Shown here one piece after another: positions 32,271 to 44,101 of a stretch of DNA of 64,000 bases. The position numbers were made by a program, and so were the translations under genes. The notes below the pieces were generated by a model. That model had not been told where the DNA came from. It saw nothing but the letters and a program-made list of their open reading frames with translations, and did no database searches. Numbering within the stretch: position 1 is the stretch's first letter; every line of letters begins with the position of its first letter. Origin of the DNA: Strigamia acuminata (Eukaryota > Arthropoda > Chilopoda > Geophilomorpha > Linotaeniidae); the NCBI GenBank assembly GCA_949358305.1, contig OX442317.1, forward strand, positions 16,920,516 to 16,984,515. The letters run 5' to 3'.

Positions 32271-33364
32271 ACAAATAATCAATGTGGAACAATCATCGTG
32301 TAATATTTTATTAATAAATTGTATTTTGAAAAAAAAAAAAAAAAAAAAAAAACAACAACAACAACAACAACAACTAATTTATCTTTCGATGCGAGTAAAT
32401 TACAAACTTTGTCTTTGAGTTTTAGTCACCCCAAAAGTTGAATCAAATTTTCAATTTAATTATTAATTCCATCTATCCGTCTGCCTGTCTTCTCCTTGCA
32501 GCACCCCGGGTCCGCAGCGATGGGACGCGCGCCGTCGACGAGCGTGTACGTGCTGAGCGGCCCATTGCCCGGCATCGCAACGGAGCATTTCGAGCGACCA
32601 GACTCGGTGTCGTCGTAGAGGAGACACAGACTGCACGTCCTTCTCGTTGACGCACCAGGAGCTGATACCATCGTCCACTAGGAGGCAACACGCCACGTCT
32701 AGGTTGCAATTAATCAATCAATCAATCAATCAATCAATCAGTTTAACAAAATCCTGCAATCATAAAACGTCTGGTTAAAATTCAAATATTTATACATTTT
32801 CTGATCATATTTCACCCATCCAACAACTCGTTTCGTTCCAGGTGTCGCGAAACACTCGATTTTATATCTAGTCGGTCACTTGTTTTTCTTCCACCTGAAA
32901 TTCAAGATAAATTAATTCAATTCGTTCAAACCAAATAAATCAACTCGTATTAAAAAGATTCGATCCGCATTATTTCACTCGGTTTAACATCGTTAACCTG
33001 TATGAAAAATAGAAATAAAGTCATAAATCAGTTTTTTTCTACATGCACCCGTAATTTCGATGGATGAACGGTCCTTCAGCAACGTTGTGCGAAAAACAAT
33101 GCACGCAAATTCGTTAAATTTCCTCCAGATTCTGTAACATCGATTCGAATGGCCTTGTGTGTATGCGCGCGCGAGTATGTATGTGTGTCAACACGCAAGA
33201 ACGACGCGAGGACTCCGTGTGGCACCTGTCGCGAGCAACCGAGAATGACACGTAGCAAACCGTCTGCGCATCGTGTTTCCTGCAAAAATGAGAACGATCT
33301 GTTTTTTAATACGCTGTCAGAAGTATGTGATGTAAAAAGAACTCATCTAATTGCCCTTCCTTTC
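32271..33364. other. Mostly unassigned, with simple repeats and a possible exon
   Basis: Has an A-run plus (CAA)n at about 32329-32372 and (AATC)n at 32707-32740. A plus-strand exon candidate starts after CTTCTCCTTGCAG (32500) and reads MGRAPSTSVYVLSGPLPG before TAG near 32618, while the opposite strand also has an open Cys-containing frame, so I cannot choose. Two minus-strand acceptor-plus-short-exon candidates near 32900 and 33018 (VEEKQVTD and VNDVKPSEIMRIESF, each ending in a stop) may be 3' exons of an unseen gene. Confidence 0.3.
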
Positions 33365-33665
33365 CTATTTTCCACTCTCTGTCGCTTCGTTGTCGACAAA
33401 TGCGTCCTCGTTGTCCCTTTCTATTTCCAATATAGTTGTGAGAGGACCGCGGTGCGTCCTATTCTCTCCCCGATGGACCCGCATTATTGTCCTAGAAAAA
33501 ACGTACACTCTTCAGTTTATTTCCCCGGGATTTATTTGAACTCAGGCATCCGAATTTTACTCACCTGTTGTGCTTGTTTTCGCGGCTTTTTTTTCCTCCC
33601 GGGCTCCGACCTAGTTTGTCTTCATCCGCTGACGCTTATTTCTCGTCGTTTCCAACGGCGGCCAT
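33365..33665 (-). pseudogene. Short spliced gene candidate with an in-frame stop
   Basis: Minus strand. ATG 33665 in a good context (AGCAATGGCC) gives MAAVGNDEK and then TAA 33638-33636. The same frame continues (ASADEDKLGRSPGGKKSREN) to a donor CAACAG|GTGAGT at 33565, phase 2. After a 73-bp intron ending CGTTTTTTCTAG, the next exon (33491-33365) continues in frame as TIMRVHRGENRTHRG ... NEDAFVDNEATESGK and stops at TAG. Phase match and charged composition favour former coding; the internal TAA makes it a pseudogene, or means the true start exon is elsewhere. No domain is recognised. Confidence 0.4.
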
Positions 33666-34050
33666 TGCTTTTGTTGCGAGTCTTCTCTGTTTTCGGGTTT
33701 TACCAATTCCCGTCCCGAACTGCTCCCGTCACCATCACTTTTAGACAGTTTATGCCCGTTTAGACTGTCGACTTGAATAAACGTTTATTAGTTCCTGCCA
33801 GTTAATCGAAGCTAGTTAGGTCGTTTTCACGACCCGATGTCACTCGAACGGATTTATTAGCGCCTCTCTACCGTCTTTTGCCCGTTTCAATCGAGTTTTA
33901 GTGTTACCCACTTCTCCCGATGTTCTCCGTCTTCGAAGAATTTACTTATTGTTTACTCTATTCGTCAATAATAAACAGTCAAACTTAAACACCGCCCAGT
34001 CTCTCGTCGCACGCCGGACCAACCGGATGTTACACCTGCATTAATTAAAA

Positions 34051-34081
<31 letters not shown>

Positions 34082-34629
34082 ACAACGCCATCTATTGGGC
34101 GTGAATGCAACACACGATTCCACGGGGTTCCCATTGAATTTATTTATGTGGCCGCGCGTAGATAGTAAATAAATAAATAAATATATATATATATATATAA
34201 TATATATTATATATACGCAATGTTTTCTCCATTCGAGTAAACTTGTACTTTTATTGCCCTTTTGTACATGTGACGTTGCCTCTGGTCAACGTTTTTGACC
34301 CACGATAAAAACTCCAAAATAAACAAATAAGTAAAGGGGACAAAAACCCGAACTTGTTGGTTTGTTTAAACGCGACTGGAGTGAAGTGGGCATCACAGCA
34401 CCCCGCTCACGATCGCGCGCTCAAAATTATAACGGAGCCCAAAATATTATCGTCTGACCCAAAATTGTTTCGTTTTTAATTAAAAAACGATCACATAGCC
34501 GACTCCAAAACCAAAACATCGTAGCTGTTAAAAACGGGTGTAAATCGGAGACTTTGAATCAAAATCATTCGCGGAATCGCCAACAGGTGTCGCGTCAACA
34601 AACTGGTAGCGAGCATACATGAACTGGAA
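33666..34629. other. Promoter-side intergenic region
   Basis: AAAT repeats near 34045-34080, an AT-repeat palindrome (ATATATATAATATATATTATATATA) near 34180, then sequence leading into the gene at 34630. No coding exon is seen. Confidence 0.35.
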
Positions 34630-37600
34630 ATGGAAGCGGGAAGTTTATGCTCGGTCGCGTCTCCGCAGGTAAGTTTGGGCGGCTTTTACGAATTTTTGCG
34701 ATATTTTTGTCAATGAATCGCGCCCGTGGTCGTCGAACAACGCGCATGGATTTTTGTGTTTGATTGCGGGAGTGTACGTGAGCATTTGCGGTGTAACGTG
34801 GATGATTTTTACCCGATCGACGGCGAACGAGGTTTATTAAAATTAGACGAATGTATACATTTTTTATTTATTGATTTATACACGATTCATCGATTCATAT
34901 GCACACGTGTATACCGTATTGGTCCACTTGTTGCCACGCACCGTCGTCGAGCACGGATTTGTGGTCGTTTTCAAATCGCGCGTTTAGAGCGGAATATGCC
35001 GACACAAACGAAAAATGTTTTTATTTTTATTTTTATTTTTTATTTTCTCTCCCTTACAGACATCCGACGCAAACAAAGAGACGGAAGGTGGGAAGATGGA
35101 AAATGAAAAATTAGAAACCGAGGAGGGGTCAACCGAAGTTGCAACCACGATGACGGTGAGTGGAAAAATTGTCTCACGATTAACAACATTATTATTATTA
35201 TTGATGAAAAATAGATAAACAAACACATAAATAAATAAATATTTCTGCCCAATTCGCGAAATGAAAATAGAAAATAATTTATTTATTTCCGCGCGGACAT
35301 TAAAAATTGATTCATATCACGTGTAAAAATTTCATTTTTTTAAATTTAATTTTTTTGTCCCATTTATGCGCGATCTCTTATCTGTGCCAATTTTAAGCAA
35401 TGACAAACGGTCCCGATTCTCCAACCATTTAACAGCATCGAATGCCAATTGCAAAGTAGTGATCAAATTTTTCTTCCGACAATTAAATCTGAGATCCGTG
35501 GAGAGGGGCTACGTCGGGATAGGAATAAATTCTAATATCCGCGTGGAAATGGGCACGGTCCGGGGTACGGACCCGCTATTTTCCATTTTTCTAAACTTTC
35601 TTTGTTTTATTTTATTTTATTTTATTTTATTTTATTTATTTTTTAAACGCTGATTTATTCATACACATCCGTATCGTTCCAGGACACGGAACCGCACGTG
35701 GACGAGAGGTTGGTCACTGTGGAAGCGTCGACGGCGGTGAGTGAAAGAATTGGCCCATAATCAAAATTAATTTTGCGAGGATAAGCTTTCGTTGCTGGTT
35801 CTGGCGCGATCGACGCAATTGTGACCCATTCTCCCATGTTTGTGCGCGCGAAAATACGCGAACACGCGCGTCCAATTTTTGTCGTTCGACGCCCCGCGTC
35901 TCGATTTGTTTTACGTGTCCACTCCCTTCCCTCCCCCCCACCCCCCCCCTTTTTTTTTCTTTTAATTGATTTTTTTTTTTCTTTTTCTATTTTTATTCAT
36001 TTTTTTATTTTTATTTTTATTTTTTGTTTTTATTTTTATTTTTTTATTTATTATATTTGCTCGTTTTTAATCAGGCCACAATGGACACATCTCGACGACG
36101 TGCAGTGGAGTCGATTCTGGACGACTCGCAATTATTGGTTTTGCAGTGAATTCTTTCGCCATTTGTTAATGTTGCGCGTTTCAGAATTAGCGTAATAGAT
36201 GTGTACGCCTGTTACTGCGAATGCATGTTTCATCTGTGTTGTTGTGTTTAGTTTTCTACGCATTATTCTGTTTACTGTTCTCAGCACGGATGGACAACTT
36301 TGTGTTTTGGGTGTGCATGTCACCACTGGATATCCGTAGATGGATCTGTGTTATTTATTCTTTTGTAAAGAACAAATTCATATCAAATAATATGGATTTG
36401 TTCTCCTTTTATTGTGTATCCCGTTTAGAGACTATGTAGCCTCGAAACGGCATTCGTTTTATGTTTTCCGAGAATTAAACATGGCGGCCACGCTTTGTGC
36501 TTACCGCACAGTTTAAATCCGACGTCTTATTAATGGATTCGACACACCACTCGCTCCAAGAAACAATACCTGGTAGCAGAGGATGGTTTGCATCGTTAGC
36601 AACCATCTCGGGACGATAAGCGGACTTCGAGAGCGGTAACGACCATCGGACGTTCGCCGACACCGTCATTTTCGTCGCAGAGACGTATCGACGATTTTCG
36701 CGAAGTGCGAGCGATTCGGAAGTGTGTGCGGACGATTAGGACGTGGTTTTTTTGGACAGAATAGTGTGAGAATTGTTTATTTTCGTTATAAATTGTTTAT
36801 TTGCCAGTATAACGAAGTTTTACTTCGGTGGCGGCCATTTTCTTTGGATTGGACTTCATCGCGTACAACGGCGAAGCCAACCAGCGTGTGTTCGGGTCGA
36901 AACACGCTCGTTTACGTTGATTTCGTGGAGACAATCGATGTGCACGTCGATTCGACGATCTTATTAAGATTTTCGACGTGGGACAAACGCCGTAGGTGCC
37001 GTTCTGGAGGAAATATACCCGACGACGGCCATTTTGCTTGATTTCGTTGGAATCGAGAACGAGGACAGCAGTTTAGTACACCGTGTACGACTGCCAACGT
37101 GTGAAGACCTGTGCGGGAATAAATTTGCACACAGGCGACAGCTATTTGCCGTGAATTGGTTCACGAAGGCGCGGACGAGCGCAACCATCGTACGAGGCAA
37201 GGATTCCGTACGAACGACGTTGGATCGACGTTTTCTCATCGTGGGATCAAGTTGCGACGCATTTCCCGCAACGACGCCGATCAACACAGTGTTTATTATT
37301 ATTTATTTTCGGGGTCGTGAAACTTTGTATAGATTTAAGTTTTTGTTTCTGGGTCCTTTAGAATATTCTGCACCCTTTAGGCATTCGCCTAGTGCAGTCT
37401 TATTTCGGTTTGGGCTTGTCCGTGGTACAAGGTAGCCGTCCCGCGCCACCAGGTTGGCGGTCGGAAGCTATCAGGGCGACCAAACTCGAGTATTAATCCT
37501 TCTTATAAGGATTTCCCCGGGAAGATTGTTATTATTTTCGCCTATTATTTTGAGGGAATTGTTGTGTGAAAGTGTATTGGTGTTTAGTGCATCGAATAGT

Positions 37601-40600
37601 GATTTTGTGTAATAATCTGTGGGATTGTGGAAATGGCGACCTACGAAAAGGACGGCGATTATCGAGATTATCGAAACATTAGGAAACTCGATGGTGACAA
37701 TTATGAGTCCTGGTCAGTCCAGGTGAGATTAATTCTCCTACAGCAGGGAGTCTGGAGCCACGTTAAGGGCACGGAGCCAAGTTTGCCTTCGACCGCCTCC
37801 GCGAAGGAGAAACGCGATTACGAAACGCGAGAAGCGAGGGCAATATCGACGCTTTGCCTTACGTGTAACGAGGCACAACAATCTGTGGCGGTTGCCCACG
37901 AAACGGCACAAGAGATATGGGAAGCCCTAAAAGCCGCCTACCAACCGACCACTAGGGCAAGGAAAAACCGGCTCCGACGTGAATTTTTGCAAATGAAATT
38001 GCAAGAACGGGAGCAAATGGTCGTGTTTACCACCCGGGTGGATCGGAAGGCGGGTGACCTGAAAAATGTGAATGTGACCATGTCTGGAGAGGACATTGCA
38101 TTCCAGTATATGGACTTCCTCCCTCCGACATACGAGGGAGTGAAACAAGTTATGTATCACTGGTCAGATACTGAATTCACCCAGTCCAACGTCAAAGACC
38201 GACTCCTTGGAGAGTACAACCGTTTAAATGAACAGCACGAGGAATATGGTGCGCCGACAGCGGAATCTGGAGATAATTCGGGTGCATTCTACAGTCGAGG
38301 ACGTTGGCAGAGGGGGCGCCCGACCCCAACAACCCAAACAGACTATACATGCTATAATTGTGGTGGAAAATACCACTTTGCAAGGGACTGCAAAAAGCCA
38401 AAGCAAGGAGGAAATGACCCGACACGTGGAACTTTTGCACCGATGGCGCGCCGACAAGGACGCGCTGGTGGACGTTCTAGAGGAACCGGCGCAGGTTCAA
38501 ATCAAGCATTTTTGGACGAACCGTTGTCTTTCTACTCAGCAGTACATGCCATACAGCAAATGGATTTTCCTGTGATCTCATTGGCATCACAGAAAGCGCC
38601 GGAAAGAGATCCCGCCTGGTACATTGATACGGGCGCAACAGACCATTTCTCATACAACTATGAATGTTTCACGAATTTTAAACCCCTCGAGAATTTTAGT
38701 GTACAATTAGGAGAGGGGAGTTCTGAGATTAGTGGTATGGGCGAAATTACCTTAATAGCAAATTATGGCAAGGGTGGACGCGAAATTACACTTAAAAACG
38801 TGTATTACGCGCCAAAATTTCGAAAAAACCTAATTTCACTCGGTCGTACAGACGAGGCAGGTCTGAAAACATTCATAGCTGATGGGAAATTAACAATGTT
38901 CGAATCAACGATGGACAAGCCAATGTTAACTGCGAAAAGATTGTCAAATAGGATGTATCAAGTGAATTGTGCAATTGAAACTCAAAATGTAAACGCATCC
39001 GTATTGCCTACGCAAGGGAATACGGATGTCGTGGCGAATAAATCGCCTGAAGTTGTTAAAGTGCCATTAACCATGAATTGTTATAAGAAAGCGTTATTAA
39101 CCCCAATTCGTAAGTCGGAGAAATCCGCAAATGCTGTTGTGAATCCGAGTAGCGTGTTAGTAAAGCAGGGAAGCGCTGTAAATGCGACCAAAGCTCAACC
39201 AATTAAGAAAGTTGAACCAATTAAAGAAGAAATTTATGCAAAAGTAGTTAATGAGTTGGGGAACGGGGAAAGGAATGGTAAACCCGATAAAGCAGTACCG
39301 ATGGATTATTGGCACGCCCGTATGGGGCATTTGCATGCGAAAGGAATTGTTGACATGGAAAAGTCAACCGATATTTATGGAATCAAATTGTCAGACAGGG
39401 AAATGAACACTTGTGATTCGTGTGCACAGGCGAAGAGCACACGAGCAAGTTTTGCACCAATAGGGGATATCAGGTCAAAAGGAGTTCTGGATTTAATACA
39501 TATGGACACCTGGGGCCATTCTTCAACAAAATCGATTGGAGGGGCAAGATATTTCCTATTATTGGTCGATGACTATTCCAGATTTATGTGGATAGTAACA
39601 ATGAAAACGAAGGATGAAGTGCTAGGCCATTTTAAAACATGGCAATTACAATTAGAGTGCGCGACATCACGTAAAGTGAAAGCGATCAGAACGGATAATG
39701 GGGGTGAATTCGTATCAGCAGCTTGGGCGAAACATGCGAGTGATTCGGGAATCAAATGTGAGCGCACAACCCCCTACTCCCCTGAAATGAATTCTGTAGC
39801 TGAAAGAGGAAACAGAACCATAGTTGAAGGAATAAGAGCAATGATGGCAGACACTGGATTGCCAAAGCGACTATGGGCAGAATTAGCACACACAATAGTG
39901 TATTTGAAAAATCGTTTTCCCCACTCAACATTGGGAGGCAAGACACCATATAACGTGTTTTTCAATCGAAAAATGTCTGTTAGACACCTCAAATGTATAG
40001 GCTCGAAAGCCTATGTGCATATCCCCGCACAAACAAGAAAAGATAAATTAGACAAGCGAGCATGGGTTGGAGCCCTGGTGGGATACGCACAAAGTACACG
40101 AGGTTATCGAGTTTGGGACCCAAAAACAAATAAGGTTTATGGGGTTAAACATGTAAAAATTGATGAAGGGACCTACTGGAATGAGGGGGACACAAGAGTT
40201 CAAAATGTAGACAAGACATTTGATTATATAAATCTTTCCACTCAAGAAGAAGAATCAGATGACGACGTGATTCCTCAGGCTACAGCACCTGCGCCGACAG
40301 CACCTACACATCAAATGGTCTTACGAACTAGACCACCAGTACCTTTACCCACGACCCCCAAACTAGTGCAAAAGGCATATGGCATGATAATGCCACTTGA
40401 AGAGGAACAGCCCATCCTTGAGGAGGAAGGAGCTGTGGGGGGGATTGAGATAGAGGGGGATGTGGCAGGATTAGATTTGTCAAAGTTGGAATTGGATTCA
40501 GGTGATGAACCTTTTGAGGATACTGTTGCCGAACAAGCAAATACAACCGATGAGCCTGAAGAATTACTGAAATTGAACATGCAAGAATGGCAAAGATTTG

Positions 40601-43600
40601 CAAAAGTCCGTGCAAGGGGGAAAACAGCTGGAAAAGTGGATGTTTATTACATGACACCTGGACAAGACCGTTGCCGGAGTCGCACTGATGTGATGCGTTG
40701 GTGTGAAGAAGAAGGTTTTCAATACGAGGAGGATTTGTTTGATTTCAAACATGAACATCTGGAATTGCCTTATGCAGGTTTTTGCAGCATTGAGCCAGAG
40801 ACTTACGAACAAGCTATTTCTGACAGGGATCGTTGGGATTGGTCAAAAGCCATGGACGAGGAAATTGATATATTTGACGAACGAAAAGTTTATACCGAGG
40901 TTGACATTGCTCCCGATCAAACATTGCTTGGAAGCAAATGGATTTACAAATTGAAACGAGATCATACGGGGGCAATTAAACGTTTTCGAGCACGCCTTGT
41001 TGCACAAGGCTTTAAGCAACGACCGGATATCGACTTTAAAGAAGTCTTCTCGCCGGTTATTAATTTTGTCCTCATATTGATATTTTTCTGCACGCTAGTT
41101 GTTTTGTGTAACTGGCGCGACACGCACCTTGACGTAAAGGCAGCCTACCTTTACGGTGACTTAGATATTCCCCAGTACATGGCCATACCAAAAGGTTATC
41201 AAACCAAAACGAACAAAGGGAAATGTTGGCGCTTGGACAAAGCCCTATACGGCCTGCACCAGTCAGGCCGTATGTGGTTTGAAAAGTTACATGAAAAATT
41301 AATTGACATTGGTTTTACACCATTCCCGGGTCTCAATTGTGTTTATGTCTACAAGAGAGATGCGATTTTAATCGTTTACGTGGATGATCTCGTTCTCTTT
41401 TCAAGGGACGATTTTATTGAAAAATGTGTTCTCAAGTGGATTTCAAATGCATTTGACATCGTGAATTTGGGACCCGTAACGATGCTATTGGGAATAGAAT
41501 TTGAGCGTGTAGGCAAGAACATTTTCGTGCACCAGGGCAAATATATTGACAAATTGTGCGAGAAATACAGAATTGACTACTCGCATCGTATCAAAGTTCC
41601 AGGAACCGTTGGTACGATGATCCGAAGTGTGCGTCCTGGTGAGCGAGTGGATGTGGAATTCCCCTATCGCGCGCTTGTTGGCAGTTTGCTATTCATTGCC
41701 ATGAGAACAAGACCAGACATCTTGTTCTCAGTAATTGTGTTATCACAATATAACGAGGTGCACTCTTACAAGCATGTGCAAATGCTGCTGCAAGTGCTAA
41801 AGTACTTATCTCAAACAAGGGATTTCTGCATCAATTTGGGATTATGTAAGAATACAGGCATGTCGATTTACACAGATGCCTCTCATGCCTCGGATTTAGA
41901 CCAGAGAAGAAGTTTCGGGGGGCACATCATCTACATTGGTGGGGTTCCCGTGTCTTGGGCTTGTCGCAAACAGAAATTGACAGCGCTCTCGGTGATGGAG
42001 AGTGAATTTATTGCCATCGTAGACGGTGTGCGGGAGGTGATCTGGTTGGAGAGGTTGTTTGAAGCCGATGTCTTGCGTGATCCCCAGAGAGTTAAACCAA
42101 TTGTATATGCGGATAGCACAGCCGCAATACAATACGCGAAAAATAGAATCGAAAATAGAGCGAACAAACATATAGAGGTTCGTTTTCACTTTTTGCGAGA
42201 TTGGTACACAAAGGGAACTTTTGGAATACATCATATTCCGGGCGTGTCCAACGTAGCGGACATATTAACCAAATGGTTACCCTTCCCTCGATTATCGACC
42301 CTTTGTGAACGAATTTTTGCAGAGCGGCACAAATGAAAAGAAAGAGGGGGATTATTGGTTTTGCAGTGAATTCTTTCGCCATTTGTTAATGTTGCGCGTT
42401 TCAGAATTAGCGTAATAGATGTGTACGCCTGTTACTGCGAATGCATGTTTCATCTGTGTTGTTGTGTTTAGTTTTCTACGCATTATTCTGTTTACTGTTC
42501 TCAGCACGGATGGACAACTTTGTGTTTTGGGTGTGCATGTCACCACTGGATATCCGTAGATGGATCTGTGTTATTTATTCTTTTGTAAAGAACAAATTCA
42601 TATCAAATAATATGGATTTGTTCTCCTTTTATTGTGTATCCCGTTTAGAGACTATGTAGCCTCGAAACGGCATTCGTTTTATGTTTTCCGAGAATTAAAC
42701 ATGGCGGCCACGCTTTGTGCTTACCGCACAGTTTAAATCCGACGTCTTATTAATGGATTCGACACACCACTCGCTCCAAGAAACAATACCAACAGAGCCG
42801 ATGCTGGAGGAATCCCAAGACACGGAATTCATCGAGTCTCAACCCCCCGAGTCCAGGGTGGTGTTGTACCACGAAAGGCTGGTGGAGAGGGTGGTGGAGA
42901 GGGTGGTGAAGAGGCGGGTGGAGAGGCGGGTGGAGAGGCGGGTGGATAGGCTGATAGAGAGGCGGGCAATAATGGAGGCCATCGTTGGAGATGCAGGGAC
43001 GGTGAGTGAATTAGAATTAGAAAAATAGAAATTATATACCGTATATCTCCAAATAGTGCATCCACACGCTATCTGGGGACAAATTTTCTCATGTGTACGA
43101 TCAGAGGCCCGCGCGCGTTATTCGTGAACTAAAATTGTCCCACCGAAGACACGTGTACAAATCGAGAATACCGTTTATCTGTAAATAGCGCACCCGTGCG
43201 CTATTTAAAAATAAATGGTCCCGTGCGTTATTAAAGACCTGCGCTTTAATTCAAACAAACATGAAAAATTATAAGATTACGAAATTCGTCAATATTTAAC
43301 AAAATTAACCAATTTTTTTGTCAAATTTGGTCAAAATTTAGTCAATTTCCATCAAAATTCGTCAATTTTCAACAACATTTCGTCAATTTTCAACAACATT
43401 TCGTCAATTTTTAACAACATTTCGTCAATTTTTTAACAATATCTTCGGAGACTTGACAATTGGTCCCGCGCGTAACGACGATCATGTTTCGGAAACGTAA
43501 CAATCGGCCCCATGGGCTATACGGGACCCACACGTTATTCACAAAATCCGCATTCATCCCCACGCCTTAAAACAAGTCCGCGCGCTATTAAAGACCCGCA

Positions 43601-44070
43601 GAGTAATCACAGATATACTGTATACAGTATATGCATTTTTTTTCTGTTTTGTTTCTTTTTCTTTTCAATCCGTTTGAATATTCATATTTGTTTGTTTCCT
43701 GTCAGGCCGCGTCCGAAGTCATGTCGAACGTCTTGTTTCGAGTCGCACAATGCATCGCGTCTTCCGGGGCACCGGACCATGAACCCGCAACTGCAACGGT
43801 AGGCTAAAGAATCAAAGTCGAGTTTACAAGAGTGTTCTTGACTCTCATGTTTCCGACACGATCGGCGCAGACGAAATGTGAAAACGACCAACCAACGCGC
43901 GTCATCTCGAGTTAGGCGCGCACATCAAATGCGTGCTCTTTACCGACACATTTAATGTCAGGGTCTATTTAAATTTAATTCATTTATTGGTTAATTTTTT
44001 CCTTTTCTTTTTTTTTATTACAAGTTAGTCATTTTAATTGTGGGCGTCTTTTTGGTCCCCTTTTTTATTT

Positions 44071-44101
<31 letters not shown>

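Larger units (their letters stand above)
36131..42790 (+). mobile_element. Complete copia-type LTR retrotransposon inside an exon
   Basis: Two 440-bp LTRs, a primer-binding site, a ~1-kb leader, one intact Gag-Pol frame and a polypurine tract. Identical LTRs mean very recent insertion, since LTRs are equal at integration and diverge later. It sits in the same orientation as the host gene and within its fourth exon. I could not find the usual 5-bp target duplication. Confidence 0.9.

Noticed and set aside
33149-33763. 204-codon plus-strand ORF
   Set aside because: Leu/Phe/Cys-rich, with no splice or homology support; the opposite strand has a phase-consistent exon pair.
36131-42790. A 5-bp target-site duplication for the plus-strand copia element
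   Set aside because: Tried all reasonable LTR boundaries (TGG...ACA, TATTGG...CAATA, the full 440 bp); flanks TCGCA/AACAG, ATTAT/ATACC and others do not match.
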